Assembly (NCBI GenBank): GCA_963794655.1
Contig: CAWCEV010000003.1
Coordinates: 744,001-808,000, forward strand
Origin: Roseiarcus sp963794655
GTDB taxonomy: Bacteria; Pseudomonadota; Alphaproteobacteria; Rhizobiales; Beijerinckiaceae
DNA length: 64,000 nt
Direction: 5' to 3'
Shown: positions 25,066 to 34,084 of the stretch, piece after piece
How positions within the stretch are numbered: the stretch's first letter is position 1
Layout of the letters: each line of letters opens with the position of its first letter
Notes under the pieces: generated by a model
Told to the model about the DNA's origin: nothing
What the model saw: the letters and a program-made list of their open reading frames with translations, nothing else
Databases searched by the model: none
Position numbers and translations under genes: made by a program

Positions 25066-25995
25066 ATGACGGTCAGCGACCACGTCTTGGCGCAGCCTGC
25101 AGCAGGGGCGCGTGTGAGGGGTCCGCTGGTTTGGCTCGACATGGACCAGAAAGAGCTCGACGATGCCTACGATCAAAGCGTTTACGCGCCGAACATGCAG
25201 CAGGTGCGGATGCGGATCCACCGCAACAGCGAGCTAGTACGCGAGCGCCTGGGCGTTCCAAAGCGTCTGGCCTATGGACCGACGTCGATCGAGACACTCG
25301 ACCTCTATGCCACCGAAGCGGTGGGCGCGCCGGTCAATGTCTTCGTGCACGGCGGCGCTTGGCGCACCGGGGTCGCAAAGGACAATGCCGCCCATGCGGA
25401 AATGCTCGTGAATGCCGGCGCCCATCTCGCCGTGCTCGATTTCAACAATGTTATCGAGACTGGCGGCGATCTCATGACCATGGCTGACCAGATTCGACGT
25501 GGCGTCGCTTGGGTCTACATAAACGCGAGAAGCTTCGGCGGCGATCCCGAGCGGGTTTATATCAGCGGCCATTCCTCCGGCGGCCATTGGGTGGGCGTGC
25601 TGCTTACCACCGATTGGCAAAAGGATTTCGGCATGCCGCCTACTGTGATCAAAGGTGGAGTTGCTGGCAGCGGTATGTTCGATTTGAAGCCGGTGCGGCT
25701 GTCCGCGCGGTCAAATTATGTGAAGTTCACCGATGAGGCTGAGGAAACTCTCAGTTCCCAGCGCCATCTCGATAAGCTGACGGCGCCGGTCGCGCTGGTT
25801 TATGGCACTGCCGAAACGCCCGAATTCCAACGGCAAAGCCGCGATTTCGCGGCCGCTGTCAAGGAGGCAGGCAAGCCCGTGACACTCTCCGTCATGGAGG
25901 GGTACAATCACTTTGAGGTTTCGGAGCAACTTGCCAACCCCTACAGTTTGTTCGGTCGCGCCGTCTTGGAGCAGATGAAACTTCGACCGGCCTGA
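25066..25995 (+). CDS. Alpha/beta hydrolase, arylformamidase/carboxylesterase-like
   Basis: A 309-residue hydrolase. The HGG oxyanion motif is in VNVFVHGGAWRTGVAK, the nucleophile in VYISGHSSGGHWVGVL, the acid region near VALVYGTAETPEFQRQSRDF and the His in MEGYNHFEVSEQL. This matches the kynurenine-formamidase-like carboxylesterase group. The start is uncertain: ATG 25066 was used, but ATG 25141 (MDQKELDDAYDQ) or an earlier start at 24919 are possible. No ribosome site decides it. It stands upstream of an aspartate-dehydrogenase-like gene on the same strand. Confidence 0.85.
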   Translation: MTVSDHVLAQPAAGARVRGPLVWLDMDQKELDDAYDQSVYAPNMQQVRMRIHRNSELVRERLGVPKRLAYGPTSIETLDLYATEAVGAPVNVFVHGGAWRTGVAKDNAAHAEMLVNAGAHLAVLDFNNVIETGGDLMTMADQIRRGVAWVYINARSFGGDPERVYISGHSSGGHWVGVLLTTDWQKDFGMPPTVIKGGVAGSGMFDLKPVRLSARSNYVKFTDEAEETLSSQRHLDKLTAPVALVYGTAETPEFQRQSRDFAAAVKEAGKPVTLSVMEGYNHFEVSEQLANPYSLFGRAVLEQMKLRPA

Positions 25996-26376
25996 ACACG
26001 GCCGCCCGCTCCGCCAATTCAATAAATTCCGTTCGGCAATTGTGTCCCCACAGCGCAGAAGCCCTGCTATTTTCAACGGATCTCGGTGGATTCCTGGCGG
26101 GCCGCCGGGTCGGCCCGCCGTCGCAATTCGGCGCGCGCGAAAAGCAAATCTTGGGAGCTTTTGCGCGTCGAACTCGCGCTGGCGCTGGACGGCGCAGGGG
26201 TTCACGCCTGCCTGTCTCTGCACGGATTTGATCTCCACCTTTGCGATTGGATGAAGAACGGCACCTCCGTGTGCACGTTGCTGGCTGCGCAACAGGCAAG
26301 TGTCGCATTGGGCATCGAATCCAGGGCTTCGCGGTGCCAAGGTGGCGCGCTTGCGGCTGGGCAATCGGATACACGC
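25996..26376. other. Intergenic region before the aspartate-dehydrogenase-like gene
   Basis: About 380 bases. The reading frame of the downstream gene stays open back to 26086, but the translated extension has no homologue-like sequence, so this part was left non-coding. No other feature seen. Confidence 0.5.
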
Positions 26377-27186
26377 ATGGTCAGGGTTGGTTTGATCGGC
26401 TTTGGCGCTATAGGCGCCAGGCTCGCCGAACAATGGTCGGGCCGATTTGGCGAACATGGGGCCCTAGCCGCGTTGTTAGTCCGGCCAGGCCAGGTTTCGG
26501 CGGCGCGCGAGGCCGTCAGCCACGACGCCCATGTTACGGACGACTCCACGACGTTTTTCAACCGCGACATGGACGTCGTCGTCGAAGCGGCCGGACACGC
26601 GGCAGTCGTCGAGTACGGCTGTCAGACGCTGGACGGAGGGCGAGATTTTTGCCTGCTGTCGGTGGGCGCGCTGGCCAATGAGCAACTAGGCAATCGCCTT
26701 CAATCCGCGGCGAAGCGAGGGCGTGGCCGGGTGATCATTCCGGCGGGCGCCCTGGCCGGATTTGACGGCCTTCAGAGCCTTAGCGCGGATGGTCTGCTGC
26801 ACGTAAAGTACACCTCGACTAAACCGCCTGGGGCGTGGCGCGACACGGCGGCGGAGCAGGCGGTGTCCCTCGACGGCCTCACCGCCCCGTGCGCGGTGTT
26901 CCAAGGCTCGGCGCGGGAGGCGGCGCGGCTATTTCCCAAGAACGCCAACCTGGCCGCCGCCGTGGCGCTCGCCGGGCTTGGGTTTGAGGACACCGAGGTC
27001 GAACTGATTGCCGATCCCAATGCGACGGAAAACAGCGGACGTCTGGTCGCACAATCGACCCACAGCCGATTGGATGTCACCATGAGCGGCTCAGGCTACG
27101 GCGACAATCCGAAGACTTCCCGCATTACGGCTATGAGCGTCATAGCGTGCCTACGCAACCAGGCCGCTGCTATCGGCTTTGGCTGA
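26377..27186 (+). CDS. Aspartate dehydrogenase family protein
   Basis: A 269-residue NAD(P)-dependent enzyme of the NadX/DUF108 family. The Rossmann fingerprint is VGLIGFGAIGARLAEQW, followed by the family segments VVVEAAGHAAVVEYG, PAGALAGFDGLQSL, KYTSTKPPGAW and the hallmark LFPKNANLAAAVALAGLGF. L-aspartate dehydrogenase makes iminoaspartate/oxaloacetate, in catabolism or NAD synthesis. The gene is convergent with the LysR gene, overlapping it by 17 bases. No nadA/nadC adjoin it, so a catabolic role, or a related amino-acid substrate, is more likely. Confidence 0.87.
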   Translation: MVRVGLIGFGAIGARLAEQWSGRFGEHGALAALLVRPGQVSAAREAVSHDAHVTDDSTTFFNRDMDVVVEAAGHAAVVEYGCQTLDGGRDFCLLSVGALANEQLGNRLQSAAKRGRGRVIIPAGALAGFDGLQSLSADGLLHVKYTSTKPPGAWRDTAAEQAVSLDGLTAPCAVFQGSAREAARLFPKNANLAAAVALAGLGFEDTEVELIADPNATENSGRLVAQSTHSRLDVTMSGSGYGDNPKTSRITAMSVIACLRNQAAAIGFG

Positions 27187-28078
27187 CCGATTGGGGCGAG
27201 ATCGCTTCAAGCAGGACGTCGACGAAGGCTTTGACAACCCGGGGAAGGCGTCGGCGGCGCAACACGATGAGATCGATGTGGGCGTCCTGGAAGGTCGGCC
27301 CGGCCAAGGGAACGCTCGCCATGCCGTGCGTGATCGATCGGCCCGCGGCGCGGGCCGGAAGGACGGCGGCACCGGCTCCGCCTCGGACGAATTCACGCAG
27401 GGTTTCAAACACGTTGCTCGAAAGGGTCGGGGTCAGGCGCAGGCCCGCTTCGGCCGCCGCGCGGTCGAAGATCCGTCGCACCCCGAAGTCATCGTCGGGA
27501 AGCGCCAGCTTGACCCCAGCGAGATCGACCAGATGAATCTCTTTGGCGTTAGCCTGGGGATGATCGGCGGCGAGCAGAACTACGATGGGTTCAGACAGGC
27601 GCGCCAAGTGCAGCAAATCGGGATCGGCTTCGACACAAAACCCCAGCCCGATGTCGCAGAGATCCTGGCGCACGGCTTCCACGACCGCGGGCGCCGGCAA
27701 GAGACGGATCGAAAACGACAGGGTCGGAAATCGCTTCAGGAAATCTTTGATCGCCTCGACCAGACCGGACGAAGCGATGCTCTCGACGGCGGAAAGCCGG
27801 ATCAATCGGCGCTGCGTGCCTCTGAGATCGTTCAGGTCAGTCCTGAGGGTGTCATAGTCGACCAGCACCGAGCGGGCATAGTCGGCGACCATCCGACCGG
27901 CGAACGTCAGCACAACGCCGCGGGAGCGGCGGTCAAACAGGGCCGTTCCCATCTCGCGTTCGAGCATCGCGATATGGCGGCTTACCGAAGACGGGGCGAC
28001 GCCGAGGATCTCGCCCGCCTTGCGGATCGAGCCGGCGCGCACGGTTTCATCGAAGGCTCTGAGGCTCCCGGAGAACAT
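27170..28078 (-). CDS. LysR-family transcriptional regulator
   Basis: A 302-residue LysR regulator. The N-terminal HTH is RAFDETVRAGSIRKAGEILG then VAPSSVSRHIAMLEREMGTA, followed by a substrate-binding domain (for example RLIRLSAVESIASSGLVEAI and GFCVEADPDLLHLARLSEPI). Its start faces the molybdenum hydroxylase operon across a 355-base divergent region, the standard arrangement for a LysR protein that controls its neighbour. Effector unknown. Confidence 0.92.
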   Translation of the reverse strand: MFSGSLRAFDETVRAGSIRKAGEILGVAPSSVSRHIAMLEREMGTALFDRRSRGVVLTFAGRMVADYARSVLVDYDTLRTDLNDLRGTQRRLIRLSAVESIASSGLVEAIKDFLKRFPTLSFSIRLLPAPAVVEAVRQDLCDIGLGFCVEADPDLLHLARLSEPIVVLLAADHPQANAKEIHLVDLAGVKLALPDDDFGVRRIFDRAAAEAGLRLTPTLSSNVFETLREFVRGGAGAAVLPARAAGRSITHGMASVPLAGPTFQDAHIDLIVLRRRRLPRVVKAFVDVLLEAISPQSVSQSR

Positions 28079-28433
28079 TTACGCGTTCCAACGGCCTTTG
28101 ATCTTCGCCCTCATCGAGATGGCCGCGCTTGAAAACCTCGTCGATTCTCAGTCCGCCGGTTCGCATTCGCTATGTCTTCGATGCAGGCAATATGATCCGG
28201 ATTCGCGATGGGTGCCAGAACCTTTTAAGCAACACAGTGCTCGACACATTCTAATTGACGAGGCGCTTAGCGCTGCGGAAACTCATCTCGACATGAGGAT
28301 TGGGGATGAAGTCGCCACGCGGTTCTGAGGGCTTGGGGTTTGCCGCGGTGCCTCATACTGGCAGGCTCAGTCCAGAAAAGTACCTTCGGCACGGAAAAGT
28401 TGAACCCTTTCTTAGCATAGGACAGAACGCGGA
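28079..28433. promoter_or_regulatory. Divergent control region between the LysR gene and the Mo-hydroxylase operon
   Basis: 355 bases with both promoters. A plus-strand frame through it (28020-28328) has no recognisable product. No unambiguous LysR box could be chosen by eye; the role rests on gene arrangement. Confidence 0.5.
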
Positions 28434-30830
28434 ATGATTGGCGAGTCTCCCCGCCGGAGAGAGGATCTGCGATTCATTACCGGCCGCGGTCTATTTGTCG
28501 AAGACATTCAGTTGCCTGGCATGTTGCACGTGGCTTTCCTGCGAAGTCCCTATGCGCACGCCCGCATTGCAGCCCTACGAAGCGATCGAGCCCGGAAAAT
28601 CCCGGGCGTCGTCGCCATAATCACGGCCAACGAGATGCCGGAGCTCGCGGGCGCGGTTCCCGATCTTCATGAGGCGGGCACGCTGCACAACCCCTATTGC
28701 GACTTGAACATCGTGCCTACGCAAATCATGTTTCCCGAAGTGGTAAAATATGTCGGCGAACACTTTGCCGCGGTCGTCGCCACGTCGGCCTACGCCGCAG
28801 CCGATGGTCTGGAAGCCGTCGAGGTCGACTATGACCCTCTGCCGATCGTGCATGACTGGGAACGCGCGATGCGTGAAACCTCCCCCAGGGTGCATGAGGG
28901 CCACGGGAACGTCATCGCTCATCTCGCCCACAATATTGGTCGGGTCGACGAAGCTTTCTCAAATGCAGAGATCATATTCGGGCAGCGCCTCCGCACGCAG
29001 AGTTTAAAGTCGATGGCTCTGGAGTGCCGGGGCTCGGCGGCAACATGGGACGAAGCGGCACAGCAGCTCCTCGTTTGGTCGACGAGCCAGCAGTACTATC
29101 TCATTCAAGAGAATCTCTCGCGTATCTTGGGCATACCCCGGGACAAGATCCGTGTGGTCGCGCGAGATATAGGTGGGGCGTTTGGCCTCAAGGGCATGCC
29201 CTATCCGGAAGACGTCATCATACCCATCATGGCGTATAAGCTCAAAAAGCCGCTGCGTTGGGTCGAGACACGGTTGGAGCATATGCTTTCCGCCCACCAT
29301 TGTGGCGAGCAAATCCACGATGTGAGAGTAGCGGCGCGAAAGGATGGGGCGCTACTCGCCCTCGACGTAAAAATGTACAAGGACGTTGGCGCTTACAATC
29401 ACTTCGAGATGGTGACCCTTACCAATACTGCCAACCATCTGCATACGCATTATAAAATTCCGAACTTCCGTATTGAAGGTTGGTCGATCACGACGAACCA
29501 CGCCCCGGTGACGCCCTATCGCGGTGCTGGGCGTATCGAGGCGACGTTCACGATGGACCGCGTGCTCGATATCCTAGCCAGAAAGGCTTCGCTGGACCCG
29601 TTGGAGATTCGAAGACGGAACCTAATTACCAAGGCGGATATGCCGTACAAGAGTGGATTGATCTACAGGGACGGGGTGCCCGTCGTCTATGACGACACTG
29701 ATTTTGAATCACTGCTGAATACTGCGATTGAAAAATCGGACTATCATGCTTGGCGCGAGAGGCAGGCGCAGGCGCGACAGCAGGGGCGCAGCATCGGGAT
29801 CGGCATTTCGAGCTATGTCGAGGGCGGCGGAATTGGCCCCTGCGAAGGCGCCACGGTCCAGATTGACGAGGATGGGCGCGTAAAGGTCGCTGTCGGGGTC
29901 AACTCGCAAGGACAGGGTCATGAGACGACGATGGCCCAGATATGTGCAGCGCATCTCGGCGCCTCATTTGATAACGTCTACGTCGTCGGCGGCGACACGT
30001 CGGCAATTTCGATTGGATTTGGAACCGCCGCCAGCCGGGTCCTCGTGAATACAGGAAATGCAGTTTATCTCTCCGCGAAAGCCGTTCGCGAAAAAGCGCA
30101 GGTCCTGGCCAGGATCATCCTGGACTGCGACGAAGTGGAAATTCGCGACAGTCGCGTGTTTTGCAAGGATTCCAATCGCTCAGTCTCCTTTGCCGAGCTG
30201 GCGGCGAAAGCGTACCGACACCCGGTAATGGCGAAGCTCGGAGGTCCCGGGTTGACTGCGACGAAGTTCTTTTACCCCCGCACGGTGACGTGGTCTGCGG
30301 GGGTGCACGTGGCGGTGTTAGAGCTAGACCGAGTCAACGGGCAAATCATGCTGAATGGTTACACGATCGCGCATGATTGCGGCGTCCCGATCAATCCAAT
30401 GATTGTCGAGGGACAGGTGATCGGCGGCTTCGCGCAAGGGCTGGGCGCCGCAGTACTGGAGGAGGTCATCTATGACGAAGAAGGCCAGGTGGTCTCAGGC
30501 TCGCTGATGGATTATGCGCTGCCGCGGGCCTCCGACGTGCCGCCGGTTTCGATGCATCACTTGGTCTTTCCGACCTCATCGAATCCCCTCGGGGTTCGCG
30601 CGATCGGCGAAAGCGGTCCGCTCTCCGTCCCAGCCGTCCTCACGGCCGCCATAGAAGACGCCATCGGCAACGGCGCGATCATTGCCAGCATTCCCGTGCG
30701 AATAAGCGAAATCTTGAAGGCGCTGCGAAATCCCGAACGATCCGACTCGGATTTGCAACCCGCCGCTGATGGTCGGTCGTCAGCCAGACTCGAACAATCG
30801 GCTGCGATTCCGTACCGCGCGGAGGCTTAG
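28434..30830 (+). CDS. Molybdenum hydroxylase large subunit (CoxL/xanthine dehydrogenase family)
   Basis: A 798-residue molybdopterin-binding subunit. Early domain: RREDLRFITGRGLFVEDIQL. Cofactor region: VARDIGGAFGLKG, VTPYRGAGRIEATFTMDRVL, VGVNSQGQGHETTMAQI and the active-site Glu in VRAIGESGPLSVP. The loop PYRGAGR is the form II / aldehyde-oxidase type, not the AYRCSFR of true CO dehydrogenase. It heads an operon with the 2Fe-2S and FAD subunits, 13 bases before the former. It should oxidise an aldehyde or N-heterocycle by hydroxylation; substrate unknown. Confidence 0.93.
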   Translation: MIGESPRRREDLRFITGRGLFVEDIQLPGMLHVAFLRSPYAHARIAALRSDRARKIPGVVAIITANEMPELAGAVPDLHEAGTLHNPYCDLNIVPTQIMFPEVVKYVGEHFAAVVATSAYAAADGLEAVEVDYDPLPIVHDWERAMRETSPRVHEGHGNVIAHLAHNIGRVDEAFSNAEIIFGQRLRTQSLKSMALECRGSAATWDEAAQQLLVWSTSQQYYLIQENLSRILGIPRDKIRVVARDIGGAFGLKGMPYPEDVIIPIMAYKLKKPLRWVETRLEHMLSAHHCGEQIHDVRVAARKDGALLALDVKMYKDVGAYNHFEMVTLTNTANHLHTHYKIPNFRIEGWSITTNHAPVTPYRGAGRIEATFTMDRVLDILARKASLDPLEIRRRNLITKADMPYKSGLIYRDGVPVVYDDTDFESLLNTAIEKSDYHAWRERQAQARQQGRSIGIGISSYVEGGGIGPCEGATVQIDEDGRVKVAVGVNSQGQGHETTMAQICAAHLGASFDNVYVVGGDTSAISIGFGTAASRVLVNTGNAVYLSAKAVREKAQVLARIILDCDEVEIRDSRVFCKDSNRSVSFAELAAKAYRHPVMAKLGGPGLTATKFFYPRTVTWSAGVHVAVLELDRVNGQIMLNGYTIAHDCGVPINPMIVEGQVIGGFAQGLGAAVLEEVIYDEEGQVVSGSLMDYALPRASDVPPVSMHHLVFPTSSNPLGVRAIGESGPLSVPAVLTAAIEDAIGNGAIIASIPVRISEILKALRNPERSDSDLQPAADGRSSARLEQSAAIPYRAEA

Positions 30831-30843
30831 TCGGAAAGCAAAA

Positions 30844-31341
30844 ATGTATTGTCGGGTCGCTATACAAATAAACGGAAAGCTAGAGGCCCATGAAGTTGAG
30901 CCGAGACTGCTCCTCGTGCACTTCATTCGCGAGATCGTCGGTCTCACTGGGACGCATGTCGGGTGCGACACCAGCCAATGCGGCGCCTGCACGGTCAGCT
31001 TCAATGGTCTCGCAGTTAAATCCTGCACCAAGTTCGCGGTTCAGGCGGACGGCGCCGAGATCGTCACCATCGAGGGACTTTCACGCGGCGGCGCGCTGCA
31101 TCCGATCCAGCAGGCCTTCCGAGATCATCATGCGCTCCAATGCGGGTTTTGCACGCCCGGCATGCTCATGGCGGCGAAGCTTCTCCTGGATCGCCACAAG
31201 CACCCTTCGGAGGAGCTTATCCGTCACGAGCTGGAAGGGAACATCTGCCGGTGCACCGGCTATACCGGCATCGTCAACGCCATACTTGCAGTCTCCAAAG
31301 CGACGGCGAGCGACCCCGTCGCCTTCCTCAGGACGGACTGA
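30844..31341 (+). CDS. Molybdenum hydroxylase 2Fe-2S subunit (CoxS type)
   Basis: A 165-residue iron-sulfur subunit. The plant-type cluster is held by VGCDTSQCGACTV plus a later Cys in VKSCTKF, and the second cluster by QCGFCTPGM and ICRCTGYTG. Length is normal. The ATG at 30844 was chosen because homologues start near it; an in-frame extension to 30769 overlaps the large-subunit gene. It shares bases with the FAD-subunit start (TGATG). It passes electrons from the molybdenum site to FAD. Confidence 0.93.
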   Translation: MYCRVAIQINGKLEAHEVEPRLLLVHFIREIVGLTGTHVGCDTSQCGACTVSFNGLAVKSCTKFAVQADGAEIVTIEGLSRGGALHPIQQAFRDHHALQCGFCTPGMLMAAKLLLDRHKHPSEELIRHELEGNICRCTGYTGIVNAILAVSKATASDPVAFLRTD

Positions 31342-32216
31342 TGTACCCCGCGGCGTTCCGATATCACGCGCCAGAAAGCATCGCGGAAGCCCTGGGGATG
31401 GCGGCTGAGCTCCCGGACGCTCGGTTCCTCGCCGGCGGCCACAGCCTTATTCCAGTGATGAAGCAGCGCTTCGCCCAACCAGCCGATCTTATCGACCTGC
31501 GAAAAATCGCTGAAATGCGAGAGATTTCCACGTTGGACGGGAGAGTGTCGATTGGCGCTATGGTCACGCATTGGGGGGTGCAAAGTTCGGCCCTCCTGAG
31601 CCGTTTATGCCCGCTTCTGCCTGAAACCGCTGGCCATATCGGCGATCCTCAAGTTCGGAATTGCGGCACGCTCGGAGGATCGTTGGCTTATGCTGATCCC
31701 GGCGCCGATTATCCCGCCTGCATCCTCGCCTTAGAATTGATCCTCGTCTGCGAAAGCCTGGCGGGGCGACGTTCCGTTAACGCGTCGGACTGGTTCAACG
31801 GTCCGTTCACGACGGCCTTGAAGCCCGGTGAATTGCTGGTCGAAATCCATGTGCCCGTCATCAGGGGTCGTACGGGAAGCTCGTATCGCAAATTGCCACA
31901 CCCGGCGTCTCGCCTGGCGGTGCTCGGCGTTGCGGTGGAGCTGACTGTAGATGAAGCTGGCACGTGTGACCGCATTCGGATCGGGATCAACGGACTGGGA
32001 CCGAACGCGGTTCGCGCGACCGATGTCGAGGAGCCGCTCATCGGACGGGCCATCGACAACGATCGCGTTGCCCGCGCGTGCCTATTGCTTGCGGCGGGAG
32101 ACCACGTTGTTGGCGACAGGTTTGTCAGCGCAGACGACAAGCTGCCGCTTTGCCGCAATTTGATTCAGTCGGCTGTATCTTTGGCCCTAGAGGATGCGTT
32201 GCAGAAGAAAGTCTGA
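31341..32216 (+). CDS. Molybdenum hydroxylase FAD subunit (CoxM type)
   Basis: A 291-residue FAD-binding subunit. The flavin motifs are FLAGGHSLIPVMKQR and VRNCGTLGGSLAYADPGADY, both canonical. The C-terminal CO_deh_flav_C-like domain is present (YRKLPHPASRLAVLGVAVEL). It is translationally coupled to the 2Fe-2S gene and completes a three-subunit enzyme. Confidence 0.92.
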   Translation: MYPAAFRYHAPESIAEALGMAAELPDARFLAGGHSLIPVMKQRFAQPADLIDLRKIAEMREISTLDGRVSIGAMVTHWGVQSSALLSRLCPLLPETAGHIGDPQVRNCGTLGGSLAYADPGADYPACILALELILVCESLAGRRSVNASDWFNGPFTTALKPGELLVEIHVPVIRGRTGSSYRKLPHPASRLAVLGVAVELTVDEAGTCDRIRIGINGLGPNAVRATDVEEPLIGRAIDNDRVARACLLLAAGDHVVGDRFVSADDKLPLCRNLIQSAVSLALEDALQKKV

Positions 32217-32355
32217 AGGTCCGCCCGGCGCCCTCTGGCGGCCTGTCGCCGTGTTGCCGAATCGGCAACGCCCTTACAACCTATTGTTATTGCCCGCCCC
32301 GATGGCTTGTGCAAACGTCGAACTGGCATTTCGTTGTTCACGCGAGGACAATTCG

Positions 32356-32901
32356 ATGAGAGCCTTGAGGCATCAGCGAGCGCCTGAGCTCGCGGATATG
32401 AGTCTCGAAGCCATGATGGAGCGCTATACCAAAGCGTTCAAAGATGTCGTGCCGGATTGGACGGCGTTTGCAGACTCCCAGATTGAAGGAAAGCGGCGTG
32501 CTCAGCACCGGCTGATCGGCGGCGGCGGATCGGGAAAGCACGATGATCCCGACGTAATCCCTGCGGGCGCGTTCACTCTCAGCGTCATGTTTCTTCCTCC
32601 GGGGCAAGGCGGCTCCGCTCACACCCACGAGGTTGAGGAAGTCTTCTTCGTCCTCACCGGGGTTCTCACCGTATTTATCGAAGATGAAGCCGGGCGACGA
32701 ATTTCCAAGCGCATTGGGCCCTGGGAATGCGTTTGCTGTCCAGCCGGCGTGCCGCACGGATTCCTCAACGAAGGAGTCGAGGGAGCGTATTTCCAGACGC
32801 TAATCGGCAGCGGTCGGCCTGGGGCCGTCGGCTTTACCGACAGCGTCATCTACAAGGCCGAGGAAGAGAAACTGGCGGCTCAGCAGAAAAAAGCCATCTA
32901 A
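32356..32901 (+). CDS. Cupin-domain protein
   Basis: A 181-residue single-domain cupin. Motif 1 is GGSAHTHEVEEVFFVLTG, with the two His and one Glu metal ligands, and motif 2 ends with PAGVPHGFLNEG. A basic helical N-terminus precedes it. It lies 140 bases after the FAD subunit on the same strand and may be a dioxygenase, isomerase or sensor acting in that pathway. The ATG at 32356 gives the usual length. Confidence 0.82.
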   Translation: MRALRHQRAPELADMSLEAMMERYTKAFKDVVPDWTAFADSQIEGKRRAQHRLIGGGGSGKHDDPDVIPAGAFTLSVMFLPPGQGGSAHTHEVEEVFFVLTGVLTVFIEDEAGRRISKRIGPWECVCCPAGVPHGFLNEGVEGAYFQTLIGSGRPGAVGFTDSVIYKAEEEKLAAQQKKAI

Positions 32902-33067
32902 TCTCTAGGCCTAAAGCCATCTTGCTTAGCCGGGCCCAGCCAACGAACGGCGCTGGTTACATGACCAATACTGGCCAAATAGCGTGCACCACGGAGGGAT
33001 TGCTTGCTCGGCCGCAAGGACGCAGAGGCGATTCCGAATGGTTCATGCCACGTCTGAGGAGTTGAAA

Positions 33068-34045
33068 GTGAAAACCGCCTTGTACACCGTGACCTACAGC
33101 GGGAATTTCTACAAGGGCGACGCCCTGAGCCTGGAGGAGATCTTCCCGCGCGCCGCGGAGATGGGGTTCGAAGGTGTCGAGATTGGCGCGAAGCGGCCGG
33201 TGGCTTCGCCGCTTGATCTGACTCAGGCGCGGCGCACGGCCATTCGCCGCCTCAGCAATCAGCACGAGCTCCCGATCGGCTGCATTGGCGGCTACAGCAA
33301 TTTGGCGAGCCCAGTGATGGAGCATCGCGAGGCGGAGTTGATATTCCTGCGCGAGACCATTCGGCTCGCATACGACGTCGGAGCCCCGGTCGTTCGGGTC
33401 TTCGCGGCGTGGCCCGGCGTGACCATGCGCAATGGACAGGCGTATTACCAGCTCGCCAAGAGCTATGTTTGGCACGATGTCACTTGGTTAGAGCAATGGG
33501 AGTGGGCTCGCGAGGCTCTCGCCGAAGCCAGCCGGTGGGGACAGGAAAACGGCGTCGTGCTCGCGCTTCAAAACCACCGACCCGTAACGAATACCTATCG
33601 CGACGTTCTCGACATGGTGAGCGAGATCAATTCCCCGAACCTCAAGGCGTGCATCGACGCTCCTCACCTTGCCGACCAGAGCGATGCCGGCGTCCGCAAG
33701 GCGCTCCTGGAGACTGGCGGTCTTCAGGTGTGGTCGCACTTCGGAGGCTACGAGCAAACCGAGGCGGACCGGGTGCTCGAGCACACCGGCGAGGCCGTGA
33801 TAGCCGTAAACTACCCTGCTTTCTTCCGCGCGCTCCACGAAATCAATTACACCGGGTTCGTCGCTTATGAGGGCTGCGGTCCCGCTTTAGTCGGCCACCG
33901 CTATCAGGGCGTCGACGAGGTCGATCGGCGTGTGCGACTGGCCCTCGCGTATATGAAACGGCAGATCGCCGCTGCGAAAGCGGCAGCGGGGTCGCAAAAC
34001 TCGTCGCGAGCAACTGTGGGCGTCCCCTCGAGCGCTCGGGGATAA
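33068..34045 (+). CDS. Sugar phosphate isomerase/epimerase (xylose-isomerase-like TIM barrel)
   Basis: A 325-residue TIM-barrel protein of the AP-endonuclease-2 superfamily. Typical segments are IFPRAAEMGFEGVEIGA, VLALQNHRPVTNTYRDVL, NLKACIDAPHLADQ and FVAYEGCGPALVG, which carry the usual Glu/His/Asp metal ligands. The GTG start at 33068 was chosen because GAGGAG lies six bases upstream; an ATG at 33038 would add ten residues. It is the first gene of the sugar-uptake cluster, and a second paralogue ends that cluster. Confidence 0.86.
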   Translation: MKTALYTVTYSGNFYKGDALSLEEIFPRAAEMGFEGVEIGAKRPVASPLDLTQARRTAIRRLSNQHELPIGCIGGYSNLASPVMEHREAELIFLRETIRLAYDVGAPVVRVFAAWPGVTMRNGQAYYQLAKSYVWHDVTWLEQWEWAREALAEASRWGQENGVVLALQNHRPVTNTYRDVLDMVSEINSPNLKACIDAPHLADQSDAGVRKALLETGGLQVWSHFGGYEQTEADRVLEHTGEAVIAVNYPAFFRALHEINYTGFVAYEGCGPALVGHRYQGVDEVDRRVRLALAYMKRQIAAAKAAAGSQNSSRATVGVPSSARG

Positions 34046-34084
34046 GCGCGGGCAAGAGCACGACAGGGCAAGAGGGAGGATAGG

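Noticed and set aside
24502..25221. 239-codon minus-strand frame
   Set aside because: It is only partly natural; the useful part is the tail of the metallophosphoesterase remnant and the rest is antisense to the hydrolase gene.
26086..26376. N-terminal extension of the aspartate-dehydrogenase-like protein
   Set aside because: The family starts directly with the Rossmann strand at 26377; the extension reads as random sequence.
28020..28328. 102-codon plus-strand frame in the LysR/Mo-hydroxylase gap
   Set aside because: Overlaps the LysR start antisense, no domain, no ribosome site.
28434..32216. Aerobic carbon-monoxide dehydrogenase
   Set aside because: The large subunit lacks the AYRCSFR active-site loop; it has PYRGAGR, so CO oxidation is not supported.
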